DNA from: Streptomyces phaeoluteigriseus
GTDB taxonomy: Bacteria > Actinomycetota > Actinomycetes > Streptomycetales > Streptomycetaceae
NCBI RefSeq assembly: GCF_001896135.2
Contig: NZ_MPOH02000015.1
Coordinates: forward strand, 1,228,792 to 1,292,791
DNA: 64,000 nucleotides
Reading direction: 5' to 3'
The number at the start of each line of letters is the position of its first letter. Position 1 is the first letter of the stretch. The position numbers and the translations under genes are program-made. The notes beneath the pieces are model-generated. The model was not told the origin of the DNA. It was given only the letters and a program-made list of their open reading frames with translations, and did no database searches. Positions 34,100 through 43,135 of this stretch are shown here, in pieces.

Positions 34100-35057
34100 C
34101 CGTGACGCACTGATCGCCGTCTCGCTCACCGCCGTCACGCTGACGGCGAGCGGATGTGTCGTGGTGCACGGGGAGCGCGAGGTGCTCCCCGCGGCCACGA
34201 AGGCCGAAGCCGCCAAGGCGGTCGAGCAGTTCACGTCCGCCTACAACAAGGCCGACGCGGCGTACGACCCTTCCCTCGACGCCGAGTACACCACCGGGGC
34301 GCTCGGCGCGATCGACGCGGCACGGCTGAGGGCGGGGCGTGTCAACAACCCGGACGGCAACCCGCAGCACACGCCGCTGACGCTGACCGACGTCAACTAC
34401 ACCATCCCCGAGAAGCCCGGCTGGCCCCGCTGGTTCGTCGCCGACGCGCAGGCCAACAAGGGCGGCGACGCGCGCTGGGTGCTGGTGTTCACCCGCGGCG
34501 GCCTGTCCGAGCGGTGGCAGGCGGCGTACCTCACGCTGGTGGCGCCGGGCGCGCTGCCGGAGTTCCCCAAGGACAAGGACGGCTGGGCCGAGGCCGTACC
34601 GGTCGACACCGCCGGACTGACGCGCTCGCCCGCCGGCTTGAGCGCCGACTACACGACGTACCTCAAGGACGGCGGGGACGCGTTCGCGGACGGTGCGTAC
34701 ACCAGTGAGCTGCGCTCCACACGGGCGAAGAACGCCAGCAAGCCGGGACTGGCCACGCAGTACATCGACGAGCCGCTGTCGGACGGCGACTTCGCGCCGC
34801 TGGCGCTGCGCACGGCGAACGGCGGGGCCGTGGTGTTCTTCGCCACGCACCACTATGTGAAGCAGACCGCGGCGGCGGGGGCGGCGGTGCCCACGCCCAA
34901 CCGGAACGTCCGGGCGTTGACCACCGGGGAGATCAAGCAGTCCCTGACGATGGAGTTCGTCGCCAACGGCATGGCCGTGGTGCCGGCCGCCTCCGGCGCC
35001 GGCAAGGTGTCGATGACGAGCCGGCTGGAAGGGCTCACGGCGGCGAAGGGCGAGTAG
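34047..35057 (+). CDS. Lipoprotein of unknown function following efeU
   Basis: 336 aa; ATG 34047 lies inside the efeU 3' end. Signal sequence after an Arg-rich N-terminus (ALIAVSLTAVTLTASGC, lipobox ASGC, Cys about residue 37). The exported part has an NTF2-like look (AAKAVEQFTSAYNKADAAYDPSLDAEY) and a second half ending in GLTAAKGE. No metal motif is obvious. The 53-nt overlap with efeU suggests cotranslation, and therefore possibly an accessory role in the iron system; streptomycete genomes have such lipoproteins as general surface proteins too. Confidence 0.75.
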   Translation: MTRERSLTTGRPRRRGRDRDALIAVSLTAVTLTASGCVVVHGEREVLPAATKAEAAKAVEQFTSAYNKADAAYDPSLDAEYTTGALGAIDAARLRAGRVNNPDGNPQHTPLTLTDVNYTIPEKPGWPRWFVADAQANKGGDARWVLVFTRGGLSERWQAAYLTLVAPGALPEFPKDKDGWAEAVPVDTAGLTRSPAGLSADYTTYLKDGGDAFADGAYTSELRSTRAKNASKPGLATQYIDEPLSDGDFAPLALRTANGGAVVFFATHHYVKQTAAAGAAVPTPNRNVRALTTGEIKQSLTMEFVANGMAVVPAASGAGKVSMTSRLEGLTAAKGE

Positions 35058-35081
35058 GGGCGGGCCGCGGCGCGCCCCGGC

Positions 35082-35813
35082 TCAGTGGCGGGTGGGCCAG
35101 GTCTCCGTCGCCTGGTCCTCGCCGGCGTACTTGGCGCAGGCGTCCGTCAGGGGCTCCAGGAGCGTCAGGGGGTCCGGCAGGGGGTGTTCGAGGCCGCGGA
35201 ACCAGTGCATGGCCTGGCCGTCGTCGCCGGGGAGGCGGGCCGGGGGGACCAGGACGTAGGAGCCCCGGCAGTGCCAGCGCAGACCGGGGTGCTCGTCCAT
35301 CGTCTCGGGGTGGCAGTCCAGCTCACAGGGCCACCACTCGTCCTCGACCTCGGGCGTGCCGCGGGTGAGGGTGAAGAACAGCATGCGGCCGTCGTCGCTC
35401 TCGGCGACCGGGCCGACCTGGACACCGGCGGCGAGCAGCCGCTCCAGGGCCTCGCGGCCGGCCTCCAGGGGGACGTCGAGGACGTCGTGGGTCGTGCCGG
35501 TCGCGGTGATGAAGTTGGCCTGCGGCTGGTGCCTGGCCCAGCGCTCGATCTGGGCGCGGTCGGTGGTGGACTGCGTGTGCCAGGCGAAGGAGAGCGGGTG
35601 CCGGCCCGGCGTCGGACAGCCGACGCGGTCGCAGGAGCAGCGGTAGCCCGAGACCGGGTGGGCGGCGGGCGCGAGGGGCAGTCCCGCTTCGGCGGCGGCG
35701 AGGAGCAGGGCCTCACGGCCGTCGTCGCCGGCGGCTTCCTTGGGGCGGCGGCCCCGCAGCCACTGGGAGATTCTGCCCTGCTTGCCGGTCCGGTCGCCGA
35801 ACTCCGCGCTCAT
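35082..35813 (-). CDS. Bifunctional DNA primase/polymerase-like domain protein
   Basis: 243 aa from ATG 35813. Cys-containing N-terminal region as in actinobacterial prim-pol N-terminal domain proteins: LAAAEAGLPLAPAAHPVSGYRCSCDRVGCPTPGRHPLSFAWHTQSTTD (a CxC..C cluster) and a beta core DVLDVPLEAGREALERLLAAGVQVGP. The acidic catalytic DxD of true prim-pols is not clear, so this may be a non-catalytic relative. A chromosomal gene in streptomycetes, not obviously part of a mobile element here. Confidence 0.75.
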   Translation of the reverse strand: MSAEFGDRTGKQGRISQWLRGRRPKEAAGDDGREALLLAAAEAGLPLAPAAHPVSGYRCSCDRVGCPTPGRHPLSFAWHTQSTTDRAQIERWARHQPQANFITATGTTHDVLDVPLEAGREALERLLAAGVQVGPVAESDDGRMLFFTLTRGTPEVEDEWWPCELDCHPETMDEHPGLRWHCRGSYVLVPPARLPGDDGQAMHWFRGLEHPLPDPLTLLEPLTDACAKYAGEDQATETWPTRH

Positions 35814-35946
35814 CTATCCCCTCGCCTCGCTGTGGTGCGGACAGCATGCCCTATGGTCCCACCATCTGGCGCATCGGGGGTCCGGAGCCCCAAAAGGGGC
35901 AGGTGGGGGCGAGGGGTACCGATGTGCCCCATGACGTCGGTAGGGG

Positions 35947-36567
35947 TCAGCGGGGCGCGAGGCCGTACAGGGCGTAGTCGACGAGGGTGTCGGTGTACTC
36001 GTACGAGATCGGGCCCGTGTACTGGAGCCAGCGCTGGGCCAGCGGGGAGATGAAGAACTCCAGGGCGATGCGCGGGTCGACCTCGGGGCGGACCTGGCCG
36101 GCCCGCTGGGCGGCGCGCAGCCGGTCGACGTACAGCTGGAGGCTGGGTTCCATGAGCTGGGTCATGAAGCGGCGGCCGACCTCCTCGTTGACCACGCCCT
36201 CGGCGGCGAGGGCCCGGGAGGGCGCGTCGAAGCGCGGGTCGGTCAGCTGGTCGACGGTGGCCCGCAGCACGGCCTTGATGTCGGCGGCGAGGTCGCCGGT
36301 GTCCGGGATGGCGAAGTCCTCGCCCGCTTCGCGGGAGGCCTCATGGCTGAGGTCGAGGAAGGCCTCCAGCAGGACGTCGGCCTTCGAGCCCCACCAGCGG
36401 TAGATCGTCTGCTTGCCGACACCGGCGCGGGCGGCGATGCCCTCGATGGTGGTCCTCGGGTAGCCGACCTCCGCCACCAGGGCGAGCGCGGCGTCGTAGA
36501 TCGCGCGCCGGGACCGCTCGCTGCGGCGGGTGGTGTCGGGGGCCGGCTTTCCGGACTGGGTGACCAT
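35947..36567 (-). CDS. TetR-family transcriptional regulator
   Basis: 206 aa from ATG 36565-36567. HTH domain at residues about 18-65 (RRAIYDAALALVAEVGYPRTTIEGIAARAGVGKQTIYRWWGSKADVLLEAFLDL) is of the TetR AcrR-like type. C-terminal ligand-binding domain (VDQLTDPRFDAPSRALAAEGVVNEEVGRRFMTQLMEPSLQLYVDRL). A palindrome at 36590-36604 upstream is a likely autoregulatory operator. Neighbour genes on the same strand (oxidoreductase upstream of the promoter) give no clear target. Confidence 0.9.
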   Translation of the reverse strand: MVTQSGKPAPDTTRRSERSRRAIYDAALALVAEVGYPRTTIEGIAARAGVGKQTIYRWWGSKADVLLEAFLDLSHEASREAGEDFAIPDTGDLAADIKAVLRATVDQLTDPRFDAPSRALAAEGVVNEEVGRRFMTQLMEPSLQLYVDRLRAAQRAGQVRPEVDPRIALEFFISPLAQRWLQYTGPISYEYTDTLVDYALYGLAPR

Positions 36568-36589
36568 GGGACGACCGTACCAAGAAGAT

Positions 36590-36604
36590 GAGACGAGCCG
36601 TCTC
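36590..36604. promoter_or_regulatory. Palindromic operator upstream of the TetR gene
   Basis: GAGACG-AGC-CGTCTC, perfect 6-bp arms, 22 nt before the TetR start codon; typical of TetR operators controlling their own gene. Confidence 0.6.
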
Positions 36605-36636
36605 GTCGGCCGGGTGGCCGGCCCCGTCGCCGGGGT

Positions 36637-37632
36637 CTACTCGCCCGGGTAGCGCACGCCGATCCGCTCCCGGACGGTGTCCAGCGTCCGCATGACGGCG
36701 AGGGTGCCGTCGAGCGGGACGAGCGGGGACTCGGTCTCCCCGGCCCGCAGCGCGCGCATCACCTCACGCGCCTCGTGCCGCATCGTCGTCCGGGGCCCGT
36801 CGGCCGGGTCGGCGGTGAACTCCTCCGGGTCGCGGCCGGCCCGGTGCAGGACGAGGCGGTCGGGGTGGAAGAAGCCCGACGGGATGTCGATACGGCCCCG
36901 CGTGCCGGTGACCGACGCGGTGACGCCCGTACCGCCGACGAGGGAGCAGTGCAGCGCGGCCAGCGCGCCGGAGTCCCAGGACAGGGCCGCCACCGTCTGG
37001 AGGTCGACGCCCTCGGCGGAGATCACGGCCTGCGCGGAGACGCCCGTGGGCTCGCCCAGCAGCAGGTGGGCGAAGGAGACCGGGTAGACGCCGAGGTCGA
37101 GGAGGGCGCCGCCGCCCTGGGCGGGGTCGCGCAGCCGGTGCGAGGGCGGGAAGGGGCCCTCCAGGCCGAAGTCGGCCTGCACGGTCCGCACCTCGCCGAT
37201 CGCGCCGTCGTCGACGAGCGCCTTCAGGCGGCGGACGACGGGGTTGCAGTACATCCACATGGCTTCCATCAGGAAGCGGTCGTTGTCGCGGGCCAGCCCG
37301 ACGAGTTCGGTGGCCTCGCGCGAGTTCAGCGTGAACGCCTTCTCGCACAGCACGTTCCGGCCGGCCTCCAGACAGAGCCCGGCGGCGGCGCGGTGGGCGG
37401 AGTGCGGGGTGGCGACGTAGACGACATCGATGTCCGCGTCCTTGGCCAGCGTCTCCCAGTCGCCGTACGCGCGGGGTATCCCGAAACGCTCGGCGAACGC
37501 CTGCGCCGACGTCTCGGTGCGTGACGCGACCGCCACCACCTCCGCGTCCGGCAGGTCGATCAGGTCCGCGGTGAACGCGGCGGCTATCCCGCCGGTCGCC
37601 AGAATCCCCCACCGCACCGTGTCCGTCGTCAT
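36637..37632 (-). CDS. Gfo/Idh/MocA-family NAD(P)-dependent oxidoreductase
   Basis: 331 aa; ATG 37630-37632 chosen because the nucleotide-binding motif begins at once (VRWGILATGGIAAAFTADL). Rossmann domain (VVAVASRTETSAQAFAERFGIPRAYGDWETLAKDADIDVVYVATPHSAH), then the conserved Lys-containing EKAFTLNSREA (CEKAFT replaces the usual EKPxA/T) and a C-terminal alpha/beta domain (GGGALLDLGVYPVSFAHLLLG). Closest in look to dihydrodiol dehydrogenase/glucose-fructose oxidoreductase relatives; the substrate is unknown. Confidence 0.9.
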   Translation of the reverse strand: MTTDTVRWGILATGGIAAAFTADLIDLPDAEVVAVASRTETSAQAFAERFGIPRAYGDWETLAKDADIDVVYVATPHSAHRAAAGLCLEAGRNVLCEKAFTLNSREATELVGLARDNDRFLMEAMWMYCNPVVRRLKALVDDGAIGEVRTVQADFGLEGPFPPSHRLRDPAQGGGALLDLGVYPVSFAHLLLGEPTGVSAQAVISAEGVDLQTVAALSWDSGALAALHCSLVGGTGVTASVTGTRGRIDIPSGFFHPDRLVLHRAGRDPEEFTADPADGPRTTMRHEAREVMRALRAGETESPLVPLDGTLAVMRTLDTVRERIGVRYPGE

Positions 37633-37721
37633 GCGCCCACCCTCATGCCGTCCCAGCAGTCCGTACGATCCGTACGAGCTGAGAGCATAGGTGGCGCAGA
37701 CGTCACCGAGGGAGGGGCCAC

Positions 37722-39068
37722 ATGGCGGAGGGTGGGGCGATACCGGACGTGTCGCAGGCGGCCGTGACCGGACGGGGGGCACCGCCGCGGGCAGCACGCC
37801 GGGCGGGGCTGCTGGTCACGCTCGTGCTGGGCGGGCTGACCGCCACTCCCCCGCTCGCCATGGACATGTACCTGCCGTCGCTGCCGGAGGTCACCGACGC
37901 ACTGCACGCGCCCGCCACCACCGTCCAGCTCACGCTGACCGCGTGCCTGGCCGGAATGGCGCTGGGGCAGCTGCTGGTCGGCCCGATGAGCGACCGGTGG
38001 GGCCGCCGCCGTCCGCTGCTCGCCGGGCTCGCCGTGTACGTGGTGGCGACCGCGCTGTGCGCGCTGGCGCCGACCGTGGAGCTGCTGGTCGCCTTCCGGC
38101 TCGCCCAGGGCCTCGCGGGCGCCGCCGGGATCGTCATCGCGCGGGCCATGGTGCGCGACCTGTACGACGGCGTGGCCATGGCCCGCTTCTTCTCCACCCT
38201 GATGCTGATCTCGGGCGTCGCCCCGGTGGTCGCGCCGCTGATCGGCGGGCAGATCCTGCGGGTGACGGACTGGCGGGGCGTGTTCGTGGTCCTCACCGCG
38301 GTCGGCATCGCGCTGACCGGTGTCGTCGCGGCCAGGCTCCCCGAGACGCTGCCGCCGGCCGAGCGCCACTCGGGCGGCGTCGGGGAGGCCCTGCGCTCGA
38401 TGCGCCGGCTGCTCGCCGACCCGCCCTTCACCGGCTATCTGCTGACCGGTGGCTTCGCCTTCGCCGCGCTGTTCGCGTACATCGCGGCATCGCCGTTCGT
38501 GATCCAGGAGATCTACGGTGCCTCGCCGCAGACGTTCAGTCTGCTGTTCGGCGTGAACTCCGTCGGGCTGGTCGTCGTCGGGCAGATCAACGGCAAGGTG
38601 CTGGTCGGACGGGTCAGACTGGACCGGGTCCTGGCGGCCGGCCTCGTGGTCGTCACGCTGGCCGCGACCGCGCTGCTGCTGATGGCGACGGGCGTGTTCG
38701 GCGAGGTCGGGCTGGTGCCGGTGTCGGCCGCCCTGTTCGTGCTGATGTCCGCGATGGGCGTCACCCTGCCCAACGCCCAGAGCCTCGCGCTGCTGCGGGT
38801 ACGCCACTCCGCCGGGTCCGCCTCCGCGCTCCTCGGCACCACCTCCTTCGCGATCGGCGCGGTCGCCTCCCCGCTCGTCGGTGTCGCCGGCGAGGACACG
38901 GCGGTCCCTATGGCCGTCGTCCAACTGGTGGCCGCGATGGTGGCGCTGGCCTTCTTCGTGGGAATGTGCCGTCCCTGGAAGGACACGGGGGCGGCGGCCG
39001 AGGGTCCCGCCAAGGAGCTTTCCGGGCTTTCCGCTCGTACGACGCCGGAAGTGGGAGAGGACAGCTGA
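37722..39068 (+). CDS. Multidrug MFS transporter, Bcr/CflA type
   Basis: 448 aa, ATG 37722. Twelve helices. The first loop LAMDMYLPSLPEVTDALHAPATTVQLTLTACLAGMALGQLLVGPMSDRWGRRRPLL contains the Bcr/CflA signature (DMYLPSLP) and motif A. Helix 4-5 region QGLAGAAGIVIARAMVRDLYDG. Proton-coupled exporter of drugs or metabolites, divergent from the oxidoreductase gene with 89 nt between. Its stop region overlaps the serine-hydrolase gene. Confidence 0.92.
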   Translation: MAEGGAIPDVSQAAVTGRGAPPRAARRAGLLVTLVLGGLTATPPLAMDMYLPSLPEVTDALHAPATTVQLTLTACLAGMALGQLLVGPMSDRWGRRRPLLAGLAVYVVATALCALAPTVELLVAFRLAQGLAGAAGIVIARAMVRDLYDGVAMARFFSTLMLISGVAPVVAPLIGGQILRVTDWRGVFVVLTAVGIALTGVVAARLPETLPPAERHSGGVGEALRSMRRLLADPPFTGYLLTGGFAFAALFAYIAASPFVIQEIYGASPQTFSLLFGVNSVGLVVVGQINGKVLVGRVRLDRVLAAGLVVVTLAATALLLMATGVFGEVGLVPVSAALFVLMSAMGVTLPNAQSLALLRVRHSAGSASALLGTTSFAIGAVASPLVGVAGEDTAVPMAVVQLVAAMVALAFFVGMCRPWKDTGAAAEGPAKELSGLSARTTPEVGEDS

Positions 39069-40190
39069 GCGCGCCGAGACTGCGGGTCGACACCCCGGAA
39101 CGGGCCGGGCTCGACCCCGAGGAGATGCGTCACCTCGCGCGCGAGGTCCACGAACTGACCACCGGGGAACGCCCCTGGGCGGCCGGCGTCGTCGTGGTCG
39201 CGGGGCGCGGGCCCGTCATGGCCGTGCGGGAGGCGGCGGGCTGGGCGGTGCGGTACGCGCGCTACGACCCGGAGGCCGACGCCGGCGTGGAGCTGCCGGC
39301 CGCGTCCCGCGTCCCGATGACCGTCGATACGCCCTTCGACCTCGCGTCCCTCACCAAACTGTTCACGGCGGTGGCCGCGGTGCAGCAGATCGAGCGCGGC
39401 ACGCTGGGGATCGACGCGCGCGTGGGCGCCTACCTGCCCGACTTCCGGGCGGCGTCCGCCCATGACATCACCGTGCGCGGGCTCCTCACCCACACCTCGG
39501 GGCTGCGGCCCGAACTCCCGCTGTACGACTGTGCCGACGGCGCCGGGCGGCTGGAGCTGCTGCGGGCGGAGGCGCCGGTGAGCGAGCCCGGGACGTACGT
39601 CTACTCGGACCTGAACATGCTGCTGCTCCAGCAGCTGCTGGAACGGCTCACCGGCCGCACGCTCGACGTCCTGATCCACGACGGGATCACCCGTCCCCTG
39701 GGCATGACCTCCACCGGCTTCGGGCCCTGTCCCGGTGCGGCCGCCACGGAGGACCAGCGGCGGCCGTGGGCGAAGGCGGACCGGGGGATGCTGCGGGGCG
39801 AGGTGCACGACGAGAACGCCTGGGCGCTGGGCGGGGTGGCCGGTCACGCGGGGCTGTTCTCGACCGGGCGGGACCTCGCGGTGTTCTGCCGGGCGTTGCT
39901 GGCGGGCGGCTCGTACGGTCCCGCGCGGATCCTCGGACCCGACTTCGTGGAGCTGCTGCTGACCCCGCCGGGGCTGGGCTTCTCGGTGGACCAGGCCTGG
40001 GTTCATGGGGGAGCTGGCGGGACGGGGGGCGGCCGGCCACACGGGGTTCACGGGCACGTCGCTGGTGATCGACCCGTCGACGGACACGTTCCTCGTCCTG
40101 CTGGGCAACACGGTGCATCCCCGGCGGCGGGGGGCGGGCAGCGCGCCCCGGGCGGCGGCGGGGACGCGGGTGAGACGGGCGGTCCGGTGA
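39064..40190 (+). CDS. Beta-lactamase-fold serine hydrolase (class C/PBP-like), frameshifted in this sequence
   Basis: About 375 aa if repaired. Homology starts at once after the MFS stop (APRLRVDTPERAGLDPEEM); the frame has no ATG or GTG there. The best-placed codon is CTG at 39064, after GGAGAGGAC and overlapping the MFS TGA, with an ATG at 39125 as alternative. Active-site motifs: SLTK (FDLASLTKLFTAVAAVQQ, catalytic Ser-x-x-Lys), YSDLN (Tyr), and HTGFTGTSLV replacing the KTG box. The frame changes near 40002, where GCCTGGGTTC has one G too many; GCCTGGTTC gives DQAWFMGEL. Family members are esterases, D-aminopeptidases or lactamases. No signal peptide, so it is probably cytosolic. Confidence 0.85.
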
Positions 40191-40216
40191 GGCCGCCCCG
40201 CCACCGGTGAGGCCGC

Positions 40217-40244
40217 CCCGCCGAGGGCTCCGCCTCTCGGCGGG
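40217..40244 (+). terminator. Hairpin between the serine hydrolase and Rsm22-like genes
   Basis: 9-bp stem CCCGCCGAG (40217-40225) and CTCGGCGGG (40236-40244), 27 nt after the stop. A GTGAGGCCGCCCCGCC duplication occurs just before it (40187-40222). Confidence 0.6.
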
Positions 40245-40333
40245 ATTCCAGGGGCGGCGCCCCGGGGTGGGGCCCCACGGGAGGGCCGCACGGGTGGGGT
40301 CCGGCGTTGTGGGGGCGCGTTTAGAATTCGTGG

Positions 40334-41314
40334 GTGAACGACCCCGTATCCCCGGCGGACGCCCTCCATCAGTTGCTCGACGGGCTTCCGGCCCGGCAGG
40401 CCGGTCAGGCCGTGGAGCGGCTCATCGCGAACTATCGCGGGGCGACCCCGACCGACACCCCGATCCTCCGCGACCGCGCGGACGTCGCCGCCTATGCCGC
40501 GTACCGCATGCCGGCCACCTTCGAGGCGGTCCGCTCGGCGCTCGAGGCGTTCGCGGACGCCGTCCCGCACTGGACGCCCGGCAGTCATGTCGACGTGGGC
40601 GGGGGAACGGGCGCGGCGACCTGGGCGGTCAGCGCGACCTGGCCGGGCCGCCGCCCGGTGACGGTGCTGGACTGGGCGGAGCCCGCCCTGGCCGTCGGCC
40701 GGGAGCTGGCCGCGTCGAACCCGGCCCTGGAGCAGGCGCGCTGGCAGCGTGCCCGGATCGGCTCGGCGCTCACCCTGGAGCCGACCGACCTGGTCACCGT
40801 CTCGTACGTGCTCAACGAACTGCCCGCCCCCGACCGCGCCACCCTCGTGGACGCGGCCGCCTCGGCCGCGCAGGCGGTGGTGATCGTCGAGCCGGGCACC
40901 CCGGACGGCTACGGCAGGATCATCGAGGCCCGCGACCGGCTGATCGCGGCCGGCTTCCGTATCGCCGCCCCCTGCCCGCACAGCGCCGCCTGTCCGATGG
41001 TGCCCGGCGAGGACTGGTGCCACTTCTCGGCGCGGGTGAGCCGTTCCTCCCTGCACCGGCAGGTCAAGGGCGGCTCCCTGCCGTACGAGGACGAGAAGTT
41101 CGGCTATGTGGCCGCCGCCCGCTTCCCCGTCGCCCCGGCCCCGTCCCGCGTGGTGCGGCGGCCCCAGATCCGCAAGGGACAGGTGCTCCTCGACCTGTGC
41201 GAGGCCGAGGAGCGGCTGGCGCGGACGACGGTGTCGAAGCGGCAGGGCGACCTGTACAGGGCGGCGCGGGACGCCGACTGGGGCGACTCCTGGCCGCCGC
41301 CGCCCGTCTCCTGA
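40334..41314 (+). CDS. Rsm22-like SAM-dependent methyltransferase (small-subunit ribosome assembly family)
   Basis: 326 aa, GTG 40334. A -10-like TAGAAT at 40322-40327 ends 6 nt before the GTG and no Shine-Dalgarno sequence is seen, suggesting a leaderless mRNA. SAM-binding motif HVDVGGGTGAATWAV (about residues 85-100), LDWAEPALAVGRELA, VSYVLNELP, VIVEPGTPDGYGRI. The Cys/His cluster (CPHSAACPMVPGEDWCHF) resembles the Fe-S motif of Rsm22 proteins. Probably acts on the ribosome small subunit; activity unverified in bacteria. Confidence 0.88.
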   Translation: MNDPVSPADALHQLLDGLPARQAGQAVERLIANYRGATPTDTPILRDRADVAAYAAYRMPATFEAVRSALEAFADAVPHWTPGSHVDVGGGTGAATWAVSATWPGRRPVTVLDWAEPALAVGRELAASNPALEQARWQRARIGSALTLEPTDLVTVSYVLNELPAPDRATLVDAAASAAQAVVIVEPGTPDGYGRIIEARDRLIAAGFRIAAPCPHSAACPMVPGEDWCHFSARVSRSSLHRQVKGGSLPYEDEKFGYVAAARFPVAPAPSRVVRRPQIRKGQVLLDLCEAEERLARTTVSKRQGDLYRAARDADWGDSWPPPPVS

Positions 41315-41315
41315 C

Positions 41316-42956
41316 TCAGGCGGGCTTGAGTCCCTGGTCGCCGGCCTCGGTGACGAAGGACGCGGCGGTGGTGAGGGGGGCGCCCGGCCGGGTGACGTAG
41401 GGGACGGTCTTGAAGTCGGCGCGGGCGAGGTCGCGGCCGAGGGCGACGGTGACGTAGCCGCGGCGGCCGTTGTAGAACCGCAGGTGCGGGTTGGCGGTGG
41501 TGTAGGTGGTCCAGTTCGCGGGCTTGTCGGAGCCGTCCCGGCCGCTGCTGACCGACGTGGCGACGATCTCCGTGCCGAGGGTGCGGGAGGCCTGGTCGTC
41601 GAAGTCGTCCTTGATGTCGAAGGCGTATCCGACGTGCACGTCACCGGTGAGGACCATGAGGTTGTCGACGCCGGCGGCCCGCGCGCCGTCCAGGACGCGG
41701 CGGCGGGAGGCGCGGTAGCCGTCCCAGGCGTCCATGGAGAGCTTGGCGACCGGGTTGAGGTCGAGCTTCCGCTGGGAGAAGGTGACCTGCTGCGGGACGA
41801 CGTTCCAGCGCGCGCGGGAGGCCTGCCAGCCGTCGAGCAGCCATCGTTCCTGCGTCGCGCCGGTCATGGTGCGGGTGGGGTCGTCGATGTCGGGGCCGGG
41901 GAGCTGCGCGCCGTCGCCGTAGGCCTGGTTCGAGCGGTACTGGCGGGTGTCGAGGATGTCGAACTGCGCGAGGTCGCCCCAGTGCAGGCGGCGGTACAGC
42001 CGCATGTCGGGGCCGTCGGGGCGCTGGGGGCGGCGCAGCGGCTGGTTCTCCCAGTAGGCGCGGTACGCGGAGGCGCGGCGCAGCAGGAACTCCTCCGGCG
42101 GGACGGTGTTCTCGGGGGTGTCGTCGGCGTAGTTGTTCTCGGTCTCGTGGTCGTCCCAGGTGACGACGAAGGGGTGGGCGGCGTGCGCGGCGATGAGGTC
42201 GGGGTCGGACTTGTAGAGGGCGTACCGCAGGCGGTAGTCCTCCAGGGTCACCGTCTCGCGGTTGAACAGGGCGGGCAGGGTGCGGTCGGTGTAGTTGCGG
42301 TGGTTGCCGACGGAGTCGACCGCGTACTCGTAGAGGTAGTCCCCGAGGTGGAGGACCACGTCGACGTCGTCCTGGGCGAGGTGGGCGTAGGGCGTGTAGT
42401 AGCCGTCGGCGTACGCCTGGCAGGAGACCGCGGCGAGCCTGAGCTGTGACACCCGGGCGCGGGAGACGGGCGCGGTGCGGGTGCGGCCCGCCCGGCTGGT
42501 CCAGTCGCCCACGCGGAAGCGGTAGTGGAAGACGCGGTCGGGGGCGAGGTGGGGGACCTCGACGTGGACGGTGTGGTGGAACTCGGGGTGGGCCGTGACG
42601 GTGCCGCGTCTGACGACGCGCCGGAAGTTCTCGTCGTGGGCCAACTCCCAGCGGACGGTGACGCGTTCGGCGGGCAGTCCGCCGTCGGGCTGGTAGGGGG
42701 CCGGGGCGAGCCGGGTCCACAGCAGGACGGAGTCGGGCAGGGGGTCGCCGGAGGCGACGCCGAGGGTGAAGGGGTCGTCGGTGATCCGGGCGGGGTCGAG
42801 TTCGGCGGCGGCCGCGGTGCCCGCGGTCGGCAGGTTCACGGCGAAGGCGAGGGCGGCTGCCGCGCCGGTGACGGTGAGGAAGCGGCGGCGGCCGAAGTGG
42901 CGGGCGGCCTCGCGGAGTTCGGGGGTGTGCTGGGACGGGTGGCCTGCGGGTGTCAT
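41316..42956 (-). CDS. phoD: PhoD-type alkaline phosphatase/phosphodiesterase, Tat-secreted
   Basis: 546 aa from ATG 42954-42956. The twin-arginine signal (HFGRRRFLTVTGAAAALAFAV) ends near TAAAA. N-terminal beta-sandwich (FTLGVASGDPLPDSVLLWTRLAP), then the metallophosphatase core: VSCQAYADGYYTPY (Cys ligand-type position), VLHLGDYLYEY (Asp), VTWDDHETENNY (Asp-His-Asn), WNVVPQQV, VLTGDVHVGYAFD (Asp-x-His) and the end TEIVATSVSSG. Needs Ca2+ and Fe3+ in characterised members; frees phosphate from phosphodi- and monoesters outside the cell. Usually PhoP-controlled. A stretch near 42995-43035 (minus strand TGTACCCGCCGAACCGC) could be a weak PHO box. Confidence 0.94.
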   Translation of the reverse strand: MTPAGHPSQHTPELREAARHFGRRRFLTVTGAAAALAFAVNLPTAGTAAAAELDPARITDDPFTLGVASGDPLPDSVLLWTRLAPAPYQPDGGLPAERVTVRWELAHDENFRRVVRRGTVTAHPEFHHTVHVEVPHLAPDRVFHYRFRVGDWTSRAGRTRTAPVSRARVSQLRLAAVSCQAYADGYYTPYAHLAQDDVDVVLHLGDYLYEYAVDSVGNHRNYTDRTLPALFNRETVTLEDYRLRYALYKSDPDLIAAHAAHPFVVTWDDHETENNYADDTPENTVPPEEFLLRRASAYRAYWENQPLRRPQRPDGPDMRLYRRLHWGDLAQFDILDTRQYRSNQAYGDGAQLPGPDIDDPTRTMTGATQERWLLDGWQASRARWNVVPQQVTFSQRKLDLNPVAKLSMDAWDGYRASRRRVLDGARAAGVDNLMVLTGDVHVGYAFDIKDDFDDQASRTLGTEIVATSVSSGRDGSDKPANWTTYTTANPHLRFYNGRRGYVTVALGRDLARADFKTVPYVTRPGAPLTTAASFVTEAGDQGLKPA

Positions 42957-43135
42957 CCGGTGCTCCCCTGACGGTGTGTGTAGGAGGCATTGGAGTGGCC
43001 GGGGACGACCCTGGAGCGACAGCGGTTCGGCGGGTACACAACAGTCGGATGGCGGACGGGGACGTTCCGGATGACAGGCCGCGCCCGGGGCCGCACGGCG
43101 GGCCGGCGGCACCGGCTCCCGTACGCTGCGGGGCC

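Noticed and set aside
42990..43040. PHO box in front of phoD
   Set aside because: A weak TGTACCCGCCGAACCGC match on the minus strand, too far from consensus to list as a site.
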